From: Actinostola sp. cb2023
Lineage: Eukaryota; Cnidaria; Anthozoa; Actiniaria; Actinostolidae
Assembly: GCA_033675265.1 (NCBI GenBank)
Contig: JAUJYZ010001579.1
Location: 1-64,000, forward strand
Length of the DNA: 64,000 nucleotides
Direction: 5' to 3'
The notes under the pieces were generated by a model. The model was not told the origin of the DNA. It did no database searches and was given only the letters and a program-made list of their open reading frames with translations. Both the position numbers and the translations under genes were made by a program. Positions 33,375 through 43,201 of this stretch are shown in pieces. Numbering within the stretch: the stretch's first letter is position 1; every line of letters starts with the position of its first letter.

Positions 33375-34055
33375 CAGTCGAACCTCTCTAATACGGACAC
33401 CAACTGGGACAGAGCAAAGTGTTCGTAATATAGAGGTCATGAATATGACGTCACTTTAAAGGTTCCATCAGATGGTATTTTAAAAAGTGTTCTTAAATCA
33501 CTGACCCAAACAAGTCTTTGAGGTAGATTTAAATTGTTTAATAAACAGTTTTCTCTTGGTACAAATCATTACAATACAATTACAATACAAGTACAGTACA
33601 AGTACAGTACAATTCCAGAAACGTACGGCAATATTTTCAAGTGTAGCGAACAGTACCATAGTAGAGGGTTTTTCCAGGTGGGCGTGGCAACAAATAATTT
33701 TCACCCCTAAAAGGTATCAGAACTCTAAAGTGACAAAAGCTGCAACTGTCAACACCCTAAATGGTACAGGCTTAGTCTCTTGTGGTCCTTTTAGATTTGT
33801 GACACCCTAAGAGGTACCAAATCGCGGATCTGGACCCCTAAAAGGTACGACGAGCATCCCAACCACTTTATATATGGGATCCCCCCCTCACCGAGTTCCC
33901 CCCCCGGGCGATTTTCCAAATTCAAATGATTTCATATAACGTAAGTTAATAATAATTATTACGTATGTTATCCATTTCTTTATAAATTTTGGCATTTAAT
34001 GGAAATGGCGCTGAACTGTCCATAATGGAGATGGTGTCCGTAAGAGGTTCGACTG
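33375..34055. mobile_element. Pogo/Tigger-like element, 681 bp
   Basis: Ends CAGTCGAACCTCTCTAATACGG and its near-complement CCGTAAGAGGTTCGACTG, flanked by TA. Inside, CCTTTTAGGG-like words repeat on the minus strand. Confidence 0.85.
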
Positions 34056-34086
34056 TATGAACTGAACATTATTGATATATAATAAT

Positions 34087-34185
34087 ACAAATCATTACAA
34101 TACAAGTACAGTACAAGTACAGTACAATCCCAGAAACGTACGGCAATATTTTCAAGTGTAGCAAACAGTACCATAGTATAACTGA
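34087..34185 (+). repeat. Direct copy of 33567-33665
   Basis: AATCATTACAATACAAGTAC...CGGCAATATTTTCAAGTGTA is shared between the interior of the pogo-like element and the sequence just outside its right end. Confidence 0.85.
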
Positions 34186-34260
34186 ACATTATTAATATCA
34201 TAATAATAACATTATTATTATTATTATTGCCGTTATTAATATTATTATTATTATTATTAT

Positions 34261-34516
34261 TCCTTCCTTCCTTCCTTCCTTCCTTCCTTCCTTCCTTCCT
34301 TCCTTCCTTCCTTCCTTCCTTCCTTCCTTCCTTCCTTCCTTCCTTCCTTCCTTCCTTCCTTCCTTCCTTCCTTCCTTCCTTCCTTCCTTCCTTCCTTCCT
34401 TCCTTCCTTCCTTCCTTCCTTCCTTCCTTCCTTCCTTCCTTCCTTCCTTCCTTCCTTCCTTCCTTCCTTCCTTCCTTCCTTCCTTCCTTCCTTCCTTCCT
34501 TCCTTCCTTCCTTCCT
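34261..34516. repeat. (TTCC)n microsatellite, 256 bp
   Basis: Uninterrupted CCTT/TTCC tetranucleotide tract, preceded by a (TTA)n tract at 34207-34260. Lys-Glu-Gly-Arg or Phe-Leu-Pro-Ser ORFs across it are artefacts. Confidence 0.98.
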
Positions 34517-34633
34517 CTCCTTTCCCCTCCCCCTCCCCAAAGCCGCTGGACCGCGGCAGGATGGACGTATGCGGTGGGGGACGAAATTGTCATTCGCAGT
34601 AGTCAGTCTGTGGAGATTAATAGAGTTCTAATA

Positions 34634-35047
34634 ATGGCATTTACCTCACATGTAGACCTTGAAGACAGACTTCATGCAGTAAAAATTTGCGGAACATCAA
34701 AGAACATAACCACCAGTTACACTTGTCGATCGCGAAAAAGAAAGAGGTCAAGTCTAGGAAGTAATAGCAAAGACACCGACAGTGGTCCACCAGACAAACG
34801 ACGTCACGTCTGCCCAACGAATAAGCGAAAGAGTGGAAAGTCGCTAATCAACACACGGGTAGAAGTTGAATATCAAGAGGAAGATAGCAATGGCCAACTG
34901 ATATACTTAGGATGGCTAACAGGAACAATCATCGCTTATAATAAGAGCCAAGGCTATCTTGTTCGATTCGACAAGCCGGACAGACAGGGCGAGTGGGACG
35001 ATTGGCTCCCAACAGTAAAGAGTTCAGACGTACGTTTTATCGACTAA
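34634..35047 (+). CDS. Hypothetical basic protein with Tudor/SH3-like C-terminus
   Basis: 137 residues from ATG 34634; the frame is open upstream to the (TTCC)n tract, and a possible acceptor (CCGCGGCAG at 34551-34559) would add GWTYAVGDEIVIR-type residues, so this may be a terminal exon. The middle is strongly basic (RSRKRKRSS, DKRRHV, NKRKSGKS), suggesting nuclear location. The last 65 residues (VEVEYQEED, YLGWLTGTIIAYNKSQGYLV, then DDWLP and SDVRFID) have the look of a small beta-barrel of the Tudor/Agenet/MBT type, with alternating hydrophobics and a conserved-looking D-W pair. Family assignment is inference from pattern. The gene lies between two pogo-like MITEs and may be mobile-element derived. 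Confidence 0.5.
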   Translation: MAFTSHVDLEDRLHAVKICGTSKNITTSYTCRSRKRKRSSLGSNSKDTDSGPPDKRRHVCPTNKRKSGKSLINTRVEVEYQEEDSNGQLIYLGWLTGTIIAYNKSQGYLVRFDKPDRQGEWDDWLPTVKSSDVRFID

Positions 35048-35250
35048 ATCTATATGTTCTTCATATTTTTCAAATAGCTATAGCTTCTACATAATGTGCA
35101 TAATAAAATAATTCGATATTATATATTACTGTACTAGCTAGCGCTATGGACGTCGAATTTGATATCAAGAAAAATGCAAATAAGATGACGTGTTCCATGT
35201 TCAAGTAGTAGTGTTTCAAAGCCGAGAATGAGGACTAATAATAATATATA

Positions 35251-35397
35251 CAGTGGAACCTCTATAATACGGACACCGAAGGGCCAGAAAAAAGTGTTCG
35301 TAATATATATTTTTACAAAGAATGTATGGTGATGATTTTGCCGGGACCTAAATATCTGTCCGTAATATAGAGGTGTCCCTAATGAGAGGTTCCACTA
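35251..35397. mobile_element. Pogo/Tigger-like MITE, 147 bp
   Basis: Left CAGTGGAACCTCTATAATAC; right GAGAGGTTCCACTA with the terminal G changed to A. TA on both sides. Confidence 0.85.
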
Positions 35398-35465
35398 TAA
35401 CTGGAAACCCCGTCTAGTCCGAATTCGAGGCTTTGGAACGACTTCTCATACTCATTAATTATTTC

Positions 35466-35850
35466 ATTGCCCATTACAAAAAAGGGCAGGGGACTGGAAA
35501 CGAGTTTATTAGAATTAATGTAATTACCAAATTAAGTTATGACATGAAACAACATGTTGAAATTATCATATGTGCAAAGTTTGATGTGATTTGAGTGAAT
35601 TCTGCCGGAATTATAAACTTTTGAAATTTTGAAATTTTACAGTGAATGTATGGTTTGGGTAGCTAGACAACGCAAAAAAAAAAAGAGTTTTTATGGCCGG
35701 AAAATGTACATCTTTGATGCCTTCTAGCATCGTCAATATTAAGCCAAAGTTCACCAAACTTTCCAGACTAGCTAAGTTTGATCTGCTCTGTCAGAAAAAA
35801 GTTTTACGGACTTGGTCCCAGTCCCCTGCTCTTTTTTGTAATGGCCAATT
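35466..35850. mobile_element. Inverted-repeat element related to 18585-18992
   Basis: CCATTACAAAAAAGGGCAGG at the left and its near-complement at the right. The next bases (GGACTGGAAACGAGTTTATT) match the 18.6-kb element. The 64-residue ORF inside (35693) is incidental. Confidence 0.75.
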
Positions 35851-36337
35851 GGGTGGTAATGAGCATATGTGTATGGTATCAACATAAGAAATAATCTAGA
35901 GTTTCGATATTGATTATAGATTACTTAGATACATATCTAGTTACGTGGCCCCGACTTCAGCCGTGGCCATAACGAGAATGCTCTCTCCTGATTGGCAGAA
36001 GTACACATATTTTTTAATTGGCTTTGTTTTCGTTTGAATTTTGATTGGCTCTCGTAGTCTAAGTGGTCCCGGTTACAGTAGCTAGTCGCACTGTAAGGCC
36101 CACTGGTCAAAAGTCGAACTTTGCATGAGCCGTACGCAATTAAAACAAAGGATAATCAAGCGGTGTTCTTTGATATTGTTAGGTTCGGGTCATGTAAGTT
36201 GCGTCACTGTGTTTGTAATAATAATAATAATAATAATCTTTAATGAGGATGCCTAGATCACTAGGGTTTTCTGTGCAATAAAGATAATGAAGACTCTCGT
36301 GGCATTTCTTTTTATTCTGCTAAACCGACCGTAGCTT
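35851..36337. other. Intergenic
   Basis: Includes an (AAT)n run at 36218-36236. Otherwise nothing recognised. Confidence 0.4.
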
Positions 36338-37407
36338 AAGATGGTTGTTTAACGGCCCCCATGTTTATTAGCCATTATTCCGACGTGTTTGGGAGGCCAG
36401 TTTTTCTGCAATTATTCCGACGTGTTTGGGAGGCCGTTAATTAACGCCCCCAAGTTTATTGCTGTTATTCCGACGTGATTGGGGGCCGTTAACTAACGGC
36501 CCCAAGTTTTTCTGCAATTATTCCGACGTGATTGGGGGCCGTTAACTAACGGCCCCAAGTTTTTATGCTGTTATTCCGACGTGTTTGGGGGCCGTTAACT
36601 AACGGCCCCAAGTTTATTTGCTGTTATTCCGACGTGATTGGGGGCCGTTAACTAACGGCCCCAAGTTTTTCTGCAATTATTCCGACGTGATTGGGGGCCG
36701 TTACTGTAACGGCCCCAAGTTTTTATGCTGTTATTCCGACGTGTTTGGGGGCCGTTATGTAACGGCCCCAAGTTTTTATGCTGTTATTCCGACGTGTTTG
36801 GGGGCCGTTAACTAACGGCCCCAAGTTTATTTGCTGTTATTCCGACGTGATTGGGGGCCGTTAACTAACGGCCCCAAGTTTTTCTGCAATTATTCCGACG
36901 TGATTGGGGGCCGTTATGTAACGGCCCCAAGTTTTTATGCAGTTATTCCGACGTGTTTGGGGGCCGTTATGTAACGGCCCCAAGTTTTTATGCTGTTATT
37001 CCGACGTGTTTGGGGGCCGTTATCTAACGGCCCCAAGTTTTTGTGCTGTTATTCCGACGTGTTTGGGGGCCGTTATCTAACGGCCCCAAGTTTTTATGCT
37101 GTTATTCCGACGTGTTTGGGGGCCGTTATCTAACGGCCCCAAGTTTTTGTGCTGTTATTCCGACGTGTTTGGGGGCCGTTAACTAACGGCCCCAAGTTTT
37201 TCTGCAATTATTCCGACGTGATTGGGGGCCGTTAACTAACGGCCCCAAGTTTATTTGCTGTTATTCCGACGTGATTGGGGGCCGTTAACTAACGGCCCCA
37301 AGTTTTTCTGCAATTATTCCGACGTGTCTGGGGGCCGTTAACTAACGGCCCCAAGTTTTTCTGCAATTATTCCGACGTGTCTGGGGGCCGTTAACTAACG
37401 GCCCCAA
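36338..37407 (-). repeat. 53-bp hairpin minisatellite, inverted array, about 20 copies
   Basis: Reverse complement of the unit at 29036-32210: GTTATTCCGACGTGTTTGGG then GGCCGTTA-nn-TAACGGCCCC. Central bases are mostly AC, TG or TC. The first units are degraded. Confidence 0.95.
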
Positions 37408-37589
37408 TGGGCCTCGGTAGTTAATGTAGATTTTTTGTTGTTGTTGTTTTCGATTGTTTTGTATATCTTTTGCCGATATTTTAAACGACAACATTGATCT
37501 TTTCATATATACATGTAGTTTTTCACGAAATATGTTACAACCATAAGACCCATTTTCTCTGAACTTCGATGATGCTTCTCAAAGGTTTC

Positions 37590-37808
37590 TTAATTGATCA
37601 CGAAACTGTTTACAGCATATAGATTACTAGTAAACTCTTCCCAAAACCCGTACGGGACGACGGAATTACTATAATCGTTTCCTTGAAGTAAACTGTTTAC
37701 GGCAAGTCTCTGCTCATTTTTCAAAGAAGTTATGTATTTGGTATCTGTGGTATATATTACTCGCCAAACACGCTTCCACTTCGGTCTTTGTCCACGATAG
37801 CCTTGCAA
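37590..37808 (-). pseudogene. RecQ/DEAD-type helicase fragment, frameshifted
   Basis: The minus strand encodes FRGQRP-like YRGQRPKWKRVW, then LKNEQRLAVNSLLQGND, which matches the Q-motif/motif-0 region of RecQ-like helicases (LK-EQ-A-NSLLQGKD). The next residues should carry the Walker A loop. In this frame they read PYGFWEE, but one base over the DNA encodes TGFGKSL. A single-base insertion therefore breaks the ATP-binding loop. Only about 70 codons survive. In cnidarian genomes such helicase pieces often sit in mobile elements; that context is inference. Confidence 0.6.
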
Positions 37809-37945
37809 TCTGATCTAGAGATGCCTGGTATCTATCTGTCCGAATATCTCGTTTGATTTACACGTTGTTGAGTGATGCAAGATTTTGACCAATGGGAATT
37901 TTGCGTTGTGTCGGTAACGCGTAACTCGTGTTGGGGTGGTTTGTC

Positions 37946-38567
37946 CAAGGGCACTAGGACAAAGACGTTGTGTGTATTTGAATAGTAATAAATATGCTAC
38001 GAGTTGTACTTATCTGTTGTCGATTCTTATTCTTGTTTGTCCCTTATTAGTTGCCTGGCCAAACGAACGTTTCAATTTGAATATATATGTCAGTTCCAGT
38101 CCGCTATATGTTGTCGTTTCTTATTCGGACGTATCATTGACCTTTCTGGCCTCTGTTGTCCCCTACTAGTTGCCAGTAAGTTGATTCCTGGCCAAACGAA
38201 CGTTTCGATTTGAATTTATGTTCCAGTCCGCTCTCTGCCAAACGTATAGTTAGTTATCAGTGTTAGCTAATTTGATTAACTTATTAGCTAACACTGATAA
38301 CTAACTATACGTTTGGCAGAGAGCGGACTGGAACATAAATTCAAATCGAAACGTTCGTTTGGCCAGGAATCAACTTACTGGCAACTAGTAGGGGACAACA
38401 GAGGCCAGAAAGGTCAATGATACGTCCGAATAAGAAACGACAACATATAGCGGACTGGAACTGACATATATATTCAAATTGAAACGTTCGTTTGGCCAGG
38501 CAACTAATAAGGGACAAACAAGAATAAGAATCGACAACAGATAAGTACAACTCGTAGCATATTTATT
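37946..38567. repeat. Near-perfect palindrome, arms over 290 bp
   Basis: 37984-38276 and 38277-38570 are complementary; both strands give the same 69-residue translation (38004-38213 and 38341-38550), so that part is identical. The centre is TTAGCTAA...TTAGCTAA. The left arm extends outward to 37946 (CCAAGGGCACTAGGACAAAG); its partner lies at 40808-40850, beyond an inserted element. Confidence 0.9.
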
Positions 38568-38602
38568 ACTCGGGCCTATCCACAGGAAGCCCGAGTTATA
38601 AA

Positions 38603-40068
38603 TTGGGCTTTCTTTTTCTTCGTAGGTCACAAAATGGACAAATCGTCATGACAGCGCATGCGCTCGGTCGTATATCGCAGGCTCATACTAGACTTGTTGA
38701 CTCATTCGAAGAAGGAATACTTCTGTGCCTGTGTCGTTTGAAAAAGTTCGATATTCCTCTTTCGGACAAAGCTCATGACATCGTCGATAATTGAGATGAT
38801 ATATCGCTTGCTGTTAGACACGCTCTTCTCACTTACAAATGCACACGCTGTTCGTGGTAGGCCCACACTAAAAGAAGACGAGCGTTTTCGAAACGGGTCG
38901 GTCCACGAACTCAAAGAGCTACAAATCTGAGCTACAAAATAACATAAATATGAACATTATGAACTCAAATAAGAACTCATCTGAGAACTGCATAGCTATG
39001 CACAGTGTATTACACAACACGAAGCCTGATGAACTGAAGTTTGACGACAAAAAGCAAACAGATATCTTGAAGAAAGGTGAGAACTTCAAAGCGGCCATGA
39101 TAGAATCGTACGAACTACATAACTTAAAGCTAGTACTGAATCAATATTACAAGATTGTCAACAACAGCTTACTATTGTAGAGACGAAATCAAATGTTCGC
39201 ATCCAGGCTAACCTTTGTAGTGAAAATGTTCATGATGACTCGTCAATTAATGAAATAAATGAGTTTAGATCTCGACGTGCAATGTTTGTTTCTTGTATTG
39301 AAAAAACTGTGCCAGCATCGTCACAGATTCATCATATTGTCAATAATATACGTATTGCTCGACGTGACTGCTATAGACCTATTCCCAGTACTATAAAAAG
39401 ACAGTCTTTTAGAAAGATCACTTACCGCTCTATTCATATTGTCTCCAAAAGAAGAAAGAAAAAGGCTTTACAACGAGTTTTGAAGGAGCCAAATCTACAA
39501 TCAATGGGTTTTATAGATGAAAACTGTTCTTCAAAGTTCACTACATATAAAAGTCTTAATCACAGAAGAAATTTCTGTCAGTCTGCATTGAGAACAGATA
39601 TAGAAAAGAATCCTGGTCCTACTCTACTTATTGATCCAAACAAAACAATAAGAGCACCTTAATATAGTCAAGGAAATATTTTAGTATTTGGTCGAAATGC
39701 TGTCCAGACAACAATGTGTTGCAATGAGTTTGTGTTCTTTGATATACAATAAAAGACAACCAACAACCTCCCAGAGTGACCTGGTGCAAATAATGAATAT
39801 TGGGAATGAGTTGTATACAAGCTTATCTCAATCAGCTGGACAGTCATTTTTGATGATGACAGAATTACCAACAATGCTCACAGTATATGATACAGACTAT
39901 CAATTTGAATACAGCGAAAGCTACACTGGTAATGTACATGGTGACAGAGCAATAAATATTGAGGGTTATACCTACTGCATGCCCATAGATAGAGCTTTTG
40001 AATGTCTGTTGAGGGAAAAATTATACTTCATTCATATTAACAATAGGATCCATTGCTGTTCAGAATAG
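38603..40068 (+). pseudogene. Broken element ORF: TLKDV block, 2A motif, cysteine-peptidase-like domain
   Basis: Reading moves through several frames. 38603-38794 ends DKAHDIVDN. 38796-38930 carries NAHAVRGRPTLKEDERFR and ends in TGA. 38950-39150 follows, then a shift leads into the frame holding 39282-39662. That part is basic (SKRRKKKALQRVLKEP) and includes a DIEKNPGP 2A motif (39597-39620). An in-frame TAA at 39660 and a further shift near 39690 precede 39688-40068, with RQQCVAMSLCSLIYN, then IMNIGNELYTSLSQSAGQSF and TELPTMLTVYDTDY. A Cys in a Q-C-VAMSL context fits papain-like/OTU-like peptidases that accompany transposons in cnidarians; the His block is absent. Function is inferred. Confidence 0.6.
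39597..39620 (+). other. 2A ribosome-skipping motif (DIEKNPGP)
   Basis: GAT ATA GAA AAG AAT CCT codes DIEKNP, followed by GGT CCT (GP). The D-x-E-x-NPG|P pattern matches class 2A signals exactly. 2A motifs are known at the N-terminal side of several metazoan retroelement and transposon proteins, where they separate two products during translation. Confidence 0.75.
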
Positions 40069-40269
40069 AACAATGACCACTAACTAGAAAGTTTACACAC
40101 TGAATTGTGAAACATTAATAATGGACACTCATTACAAAACATTCCTCATCTGATCTGATTCATTATTATATGTTCTTCCTTTTATTTTAGTTATTGTCAG
40201 TTACTGAAAAAGTATGAGTTTCAATAAAATTCACTAGTTGTCTAATTATAACAATATTGTATTATTGTA

Positions 40270-40430
40270 GGAGGGGGGGGTTACTACCTTTCTCCAACTG
40301 GTAGGGGTGATCGACGTCCTTTTAGGGTTCAAAATATTTCCTATGTGAACCTTTTAGGGTTCCGACACAAGACAGTTATGTAACACGAGTCCATACCTTT
40401 TAGGGTCAATTGAAAGAACACAAGAAATAT
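40270..40430. repeat. CCTTTTAGGG-type repeat
   Basis: CCTTTTAGGGTT recurs four times; the same words in inverted orientation occur at 33700-33850 within the pogo-like element. Confidence 0.6.
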
Positions 40431-40851
40431 GTTGTCCAGTCACTGATTAAATGATATCAGCACAATCACTTTTCTGCCATATATGGTCATATATGTCGTA
40501 CCTTTATGAAATCAACATGGCTTCAACAGCTCTTTAATTTATGCATACTTTTTAGGGCTCGTTTTCAAAACCGGTCACTGATCACCCATATGGCAGTATT
40601 TTATATGTTGGCATCATAAACTATTTATTTTAAAATTAGTTTCATAAATAAAATAACACAAAAGCCTGCATGACTACAATGGGCAGATATCCTAACATCC
40701 TTATTCTTGGATGAAAAGCTTATGTAGCAATGTTTAGCATTCAACAGCACTTTAGCTTTAATTTGTATTTCACCATTAGAAGCCCGAGTAAACGCTTGTA
40801 GAGCGTCTTGTTACTATTCAAATACACACAACGTCTTTGTCCTAGTGCCCT

Positions 40852-40985
40852 TGGTTTGTCCACAGTCCCTTCTTTTCCTCTCCCTTCTCCGCCTCTGAAC
40901 TCTCCCCAATCCTCGCGCGTCTGGGATTGTTTTTCTCTCGTTCGACTGAGTCTGGAGGGAAAAGGGGGACTGTTCACAGTCTACC
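40852..40985. mobile_element. Dispersed 134-bp repeat, inverted copy of 28129-28262
   Basis: GGTTTGTCCACAGTCCCTTC...GGGGGACTGTTCACAGTCTA. Near identity to the 28-kb copy suggests recent spread. Confidence 0.75.
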
Positions 40986-41017
40986 GAAAAGAGGTTGTAT
41001 TCGCAGACTAATGATTC

Positions 41018-41050
41018 CACCAGCCGAGTGAACGCTTATAGAGCGTCTAG
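41018..41050 (+). repeat. Isolated 3' end of a hairpin-ended element
   Basis: AGCCGAGTGAACGCTTATAG followed by AGCGTCTAG. Hairpin AACGCT/AGCGTC next to CTAG. No matching 5' edge was paired with it. Confidence 0.6.
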
Positions 41051-41217
41051 TTCTTTTATAAAATGCAAGTATATTTAAAGCAAGTTTTCAATTTTGTTCG
41101 TTTCAAAATTGTTTGAATATCTGCGCACACGTGCACTGTGCTCTCATAGAGCACACGGAATACGCATCCTTTGTCCAATCAGAGCATGTGTTATATCATA
41201 TAGTTATTTAATATTAA

Positions 41218-41655
41218 TACATATTTGGGTTTACTATGTGCCATTAGAGCCCCACAATGCAATGCGGGCGAGATAGGGTTAGTTTTAGGGTGAGCTCGGA
41301 TTCCAAAAACAGTTACATATTTGACCATACTTGGGTTTACTATGTGCCATTTTGGGGAGGTAGACAAAATTTGAGAGCCCCACAATGCAATGCGGGTGAG
41401 TTAGGGTTAGGGTTAGGGTTAGTTTTAGGGTGAGCTCGGATTCCGAAAACAGTTACATATTTGGGTTTACTATGTGCCATTTTGGGGAGGTAGACAAAAT
41501 TTGAGAGCCCCACAATGCAATGCGGGTGAGTTAGGGTTAGGATTAGGGTTAGGGTTAGTTTTAGGGTGAGCTCGGATTCCAAAAATAGTTACATATTTGG
41601 GTTTCCTGTGTGCCATTTTGGAGAGGTAGACAAAATTTCAGAGCCGCACAATGTC
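41218..41655 (+). repeat. Minisatellite of about 125 bp, 3.5 copies, with TTAGGG runs
   Basis: Units contain TTTGGGTTTACTATGTGCCA, AGCCCCACAATGCAATGCGG and (TTAGGG)2-4 followed by TTTTAGGGTGAGCTCGG. Confidence 0.9.
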
Positions 41656-41850
41656 TAGTCTCCTTCGCAGCCGTTTTTAGTTCCGTCCCGTAACGATCTC
41701 GAAAAGGGAGCACAGGGATCCCGAAACTAAGAACGGGTGCATATCATTCTGAGACCTGGGATACCTGTGCCATATTTCCCAGCTCACGATCGACCCGCAG
41801 AGAACCCGCAGAGAACCCGCAAGGTCGCGCTGTATTTGGTGTTGTCCAAG

Positions 41851-41920
41851 ATGGCGGCGGCTGGAGAAAATCGTGCATGGCCAAACACGAAGGAGAGCTA
41901 TGAATTACAAGAAGTTATCG
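41851..41920 (+). CDS. OXSR1/STK39-like kinase, exon 1
   Basis: ATG 41851 in AAGATGGCGG context begins MAAAGENRAWPNTKESYELQ-EVI; 23 codons plus one base, donor ATCG|GTATGA. SPAK/OSR1 (fly fray) kinases are cytosolic Ste20-type enzymes activated by WNK kinases and phosphorylating SLC12 cation-chloride cotransporters. Human OSR1 begins similarly, with the glycine loop split by the first intron. The start is supported because the catalytic lysine falls at residue 46, the same number as in human OSR1. No TATA box is evident upstream; the sequence before it is a repeat-bearing flank. Confidence 0.9.
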
Positions 41921-41994
41921 GTATGAATTTAACCTTGGAGGCTTGAATACTATTGCTTGTCGTTTGATGTTATGTGAATTCTTGAATATCGTAG

Positions 41995-42107
41995 GATATG
42001 GCGCCACGGCGGTTGTTCAGGCAGCACTCTGTATGGCGAGGAAAGAACGAGTTGCCATCAAACGAATCGATTTGGAAAAATGTGGCGCAAGTATCGATGA
42101 AATGATG
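41995..42107 (+). CDS. OXSR1/STK39-like kinase, exon 2
   Basis: Acceptor ATATCGTAG, donor ATG|GTAAGT; 113 nt, phases 1 to 0. Encodes GYGATAVVQAALC (glycine loop), VAIKRIDLEKC with the ATP-binding lysine at about residue 46, and SIDEMM at the start of helix C. Intron 1 is only 74 bp. Confidence 0.93.
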
Positions 42108-42665
42108 GTAAGTGTTGGTTCTTTAGATCCCAAAGCACTTTTGAAGGCTTCATTTGTACGTCAAGATGAAACCCAGACCCTTTGTTTCTTATAACGATAA
42201 GCTTAATAATATAAGTCTTAAGCCAAAGGTGTGCTTCGATTCAATAAAATTGTTAAGCTTAAGTTTGTAAAAGTATAAAAGTTGACTCTAATATAACTTA
42301 AGGCTTAACTTATAATTAATATTAAAGGTTAGAAAGGAAACGATACTGAGATACTGAATAAAACAGTCATTGATTTAAGTACACAAATATGTACATTGTA
42401 CATTGTACATGCAAAATTTTGTAAGCTTTTGTCTTTGTGTATACTGCTGGTCAATGTGTCACTTATAAGGTGCCATATCAGATCATCTTGTGGGGTCACT
42501 TCCCCTTCTAGTCCCATGATTGGTCAGTTGTTCTTCGTGTCTGCTGATGGTTGGAATCCAAGCTTCTGGGATATCTGTGTCACTTTCGGGATCTTTGAAT
42601 CGGTGGGTTAAACAATGTGGGTGAGGTTTCAATCTCAGATCCTTCTAGTTCAGGTAATCTTTAAC
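42108..42665 (+). other. Intron 2, 5' part
   Basis: No coding signal. A weak inverted pair AAGTCTTAAGCC / GGCTTAAC is seen near 42212-42308. Confidence 0.5.
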
Positions 42666-43046
42666 CTCCGTGCAGTTGGCTCAGTTGGTTGAGTATCATC
42701 GGTCTATTGTGCGGGAGGTTCGTGGTTCGAGTCCTGGCCGGACCATTACTCAGGGTCTTAAAATAATTGAGGAGAAGGTGCTGCCTTTGTAATTACATCT
42801 ACAAATGGTTAGACCTTCGTGTGGTTCAGATGACCACGTAAAATGGCGATCCCGTCTCTCCACACTCCATTACCTTGCACCAGAGGGACATAAAAGAACC
42901 CACACCACTGTTTAACTAAAAGTAGGGCACGTAGTTCCCGGCGTGTGTGGCCTGACCTACTGGTGGATCCTACATTATAGGGCTAACCTCAGGATCTTAC
43001 CATTTCAAAATACCTAATGTATTTCGAATAAAGTATTATTAAAGTA
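42666..43046 (+). mobile_element. tRNA-derived SINE
   Basis: The head has an RNA polymerase III A box (TGGCTCAGTTGGTTGAG, 42677-42693) and B box (GGTTCGAGTCC, 42724-42734) at the usual spacing. A body of about 300 bp follows (CATTACCTTGCACCAGAGGG; GTAGGGCACGTAGTTCCCGG), ending in an AATAAAGTATTATTAAAG tail. The tRNA-like part lacks a full cloverleaf, so it is a SINE head and not a tRNA gene. Confidence 0.85.
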
Positions 43047-43201
43047 CATTACAGAACAGGTATGTTTGGAAACTGCAGATGTTTGCATGGGTCTTGGAAA
43101 GGCATTCTGTCTTTTTCATGGTCTTTCATTCTTTCTTTGATGGGTCTGTCAGCATCTCCAATATAAACGTGGCTGTCATTCACTGCAAGGGATCTTTATA
43201 T

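Larger units (their letters stand above)
38568..40810 (+). mobile_element. Hairpin-ended element with 2A/peptidase-like ORF
   Basis: 5' edge: hairpin 38568-38596 (ACTCGGGCCTATCCACAGG then AAGCCCGAGT) followed by TATAAATTGGGC. 3' edge: AGAAGCCCGAGTAAACGC, TTGTAGAGCGTCTTG ending at 40810. The left palindrome arm gives the unoccupied sequence (CATATTTATTACTATTCAAA), so the insertion duplicated about TTACT. This is the most complete copy of the hairpin-ended family in the window. Terminal hairpin plus CTWG end is Helitron-like, but the duplicated target and hairpin at the 5' end are not typical of Helitrons. Confidence 0.6.

Noticed and set aside
33980..34631. Lys-Glu-Gly-Arg and Phe-Leu-Pro-Ser repeat ORFs
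   Set aside because: Translations of the (TTCC)n microsatellite.
35693..35887. 64-residue ORF
   Set aside because: Lies within an inverted-repeat element; no motif.
42666..42740. Functional tRNA gene
   Set aside because: A and B boxes are present, but acceptor-stem pairing is poor and a SINE body follows.
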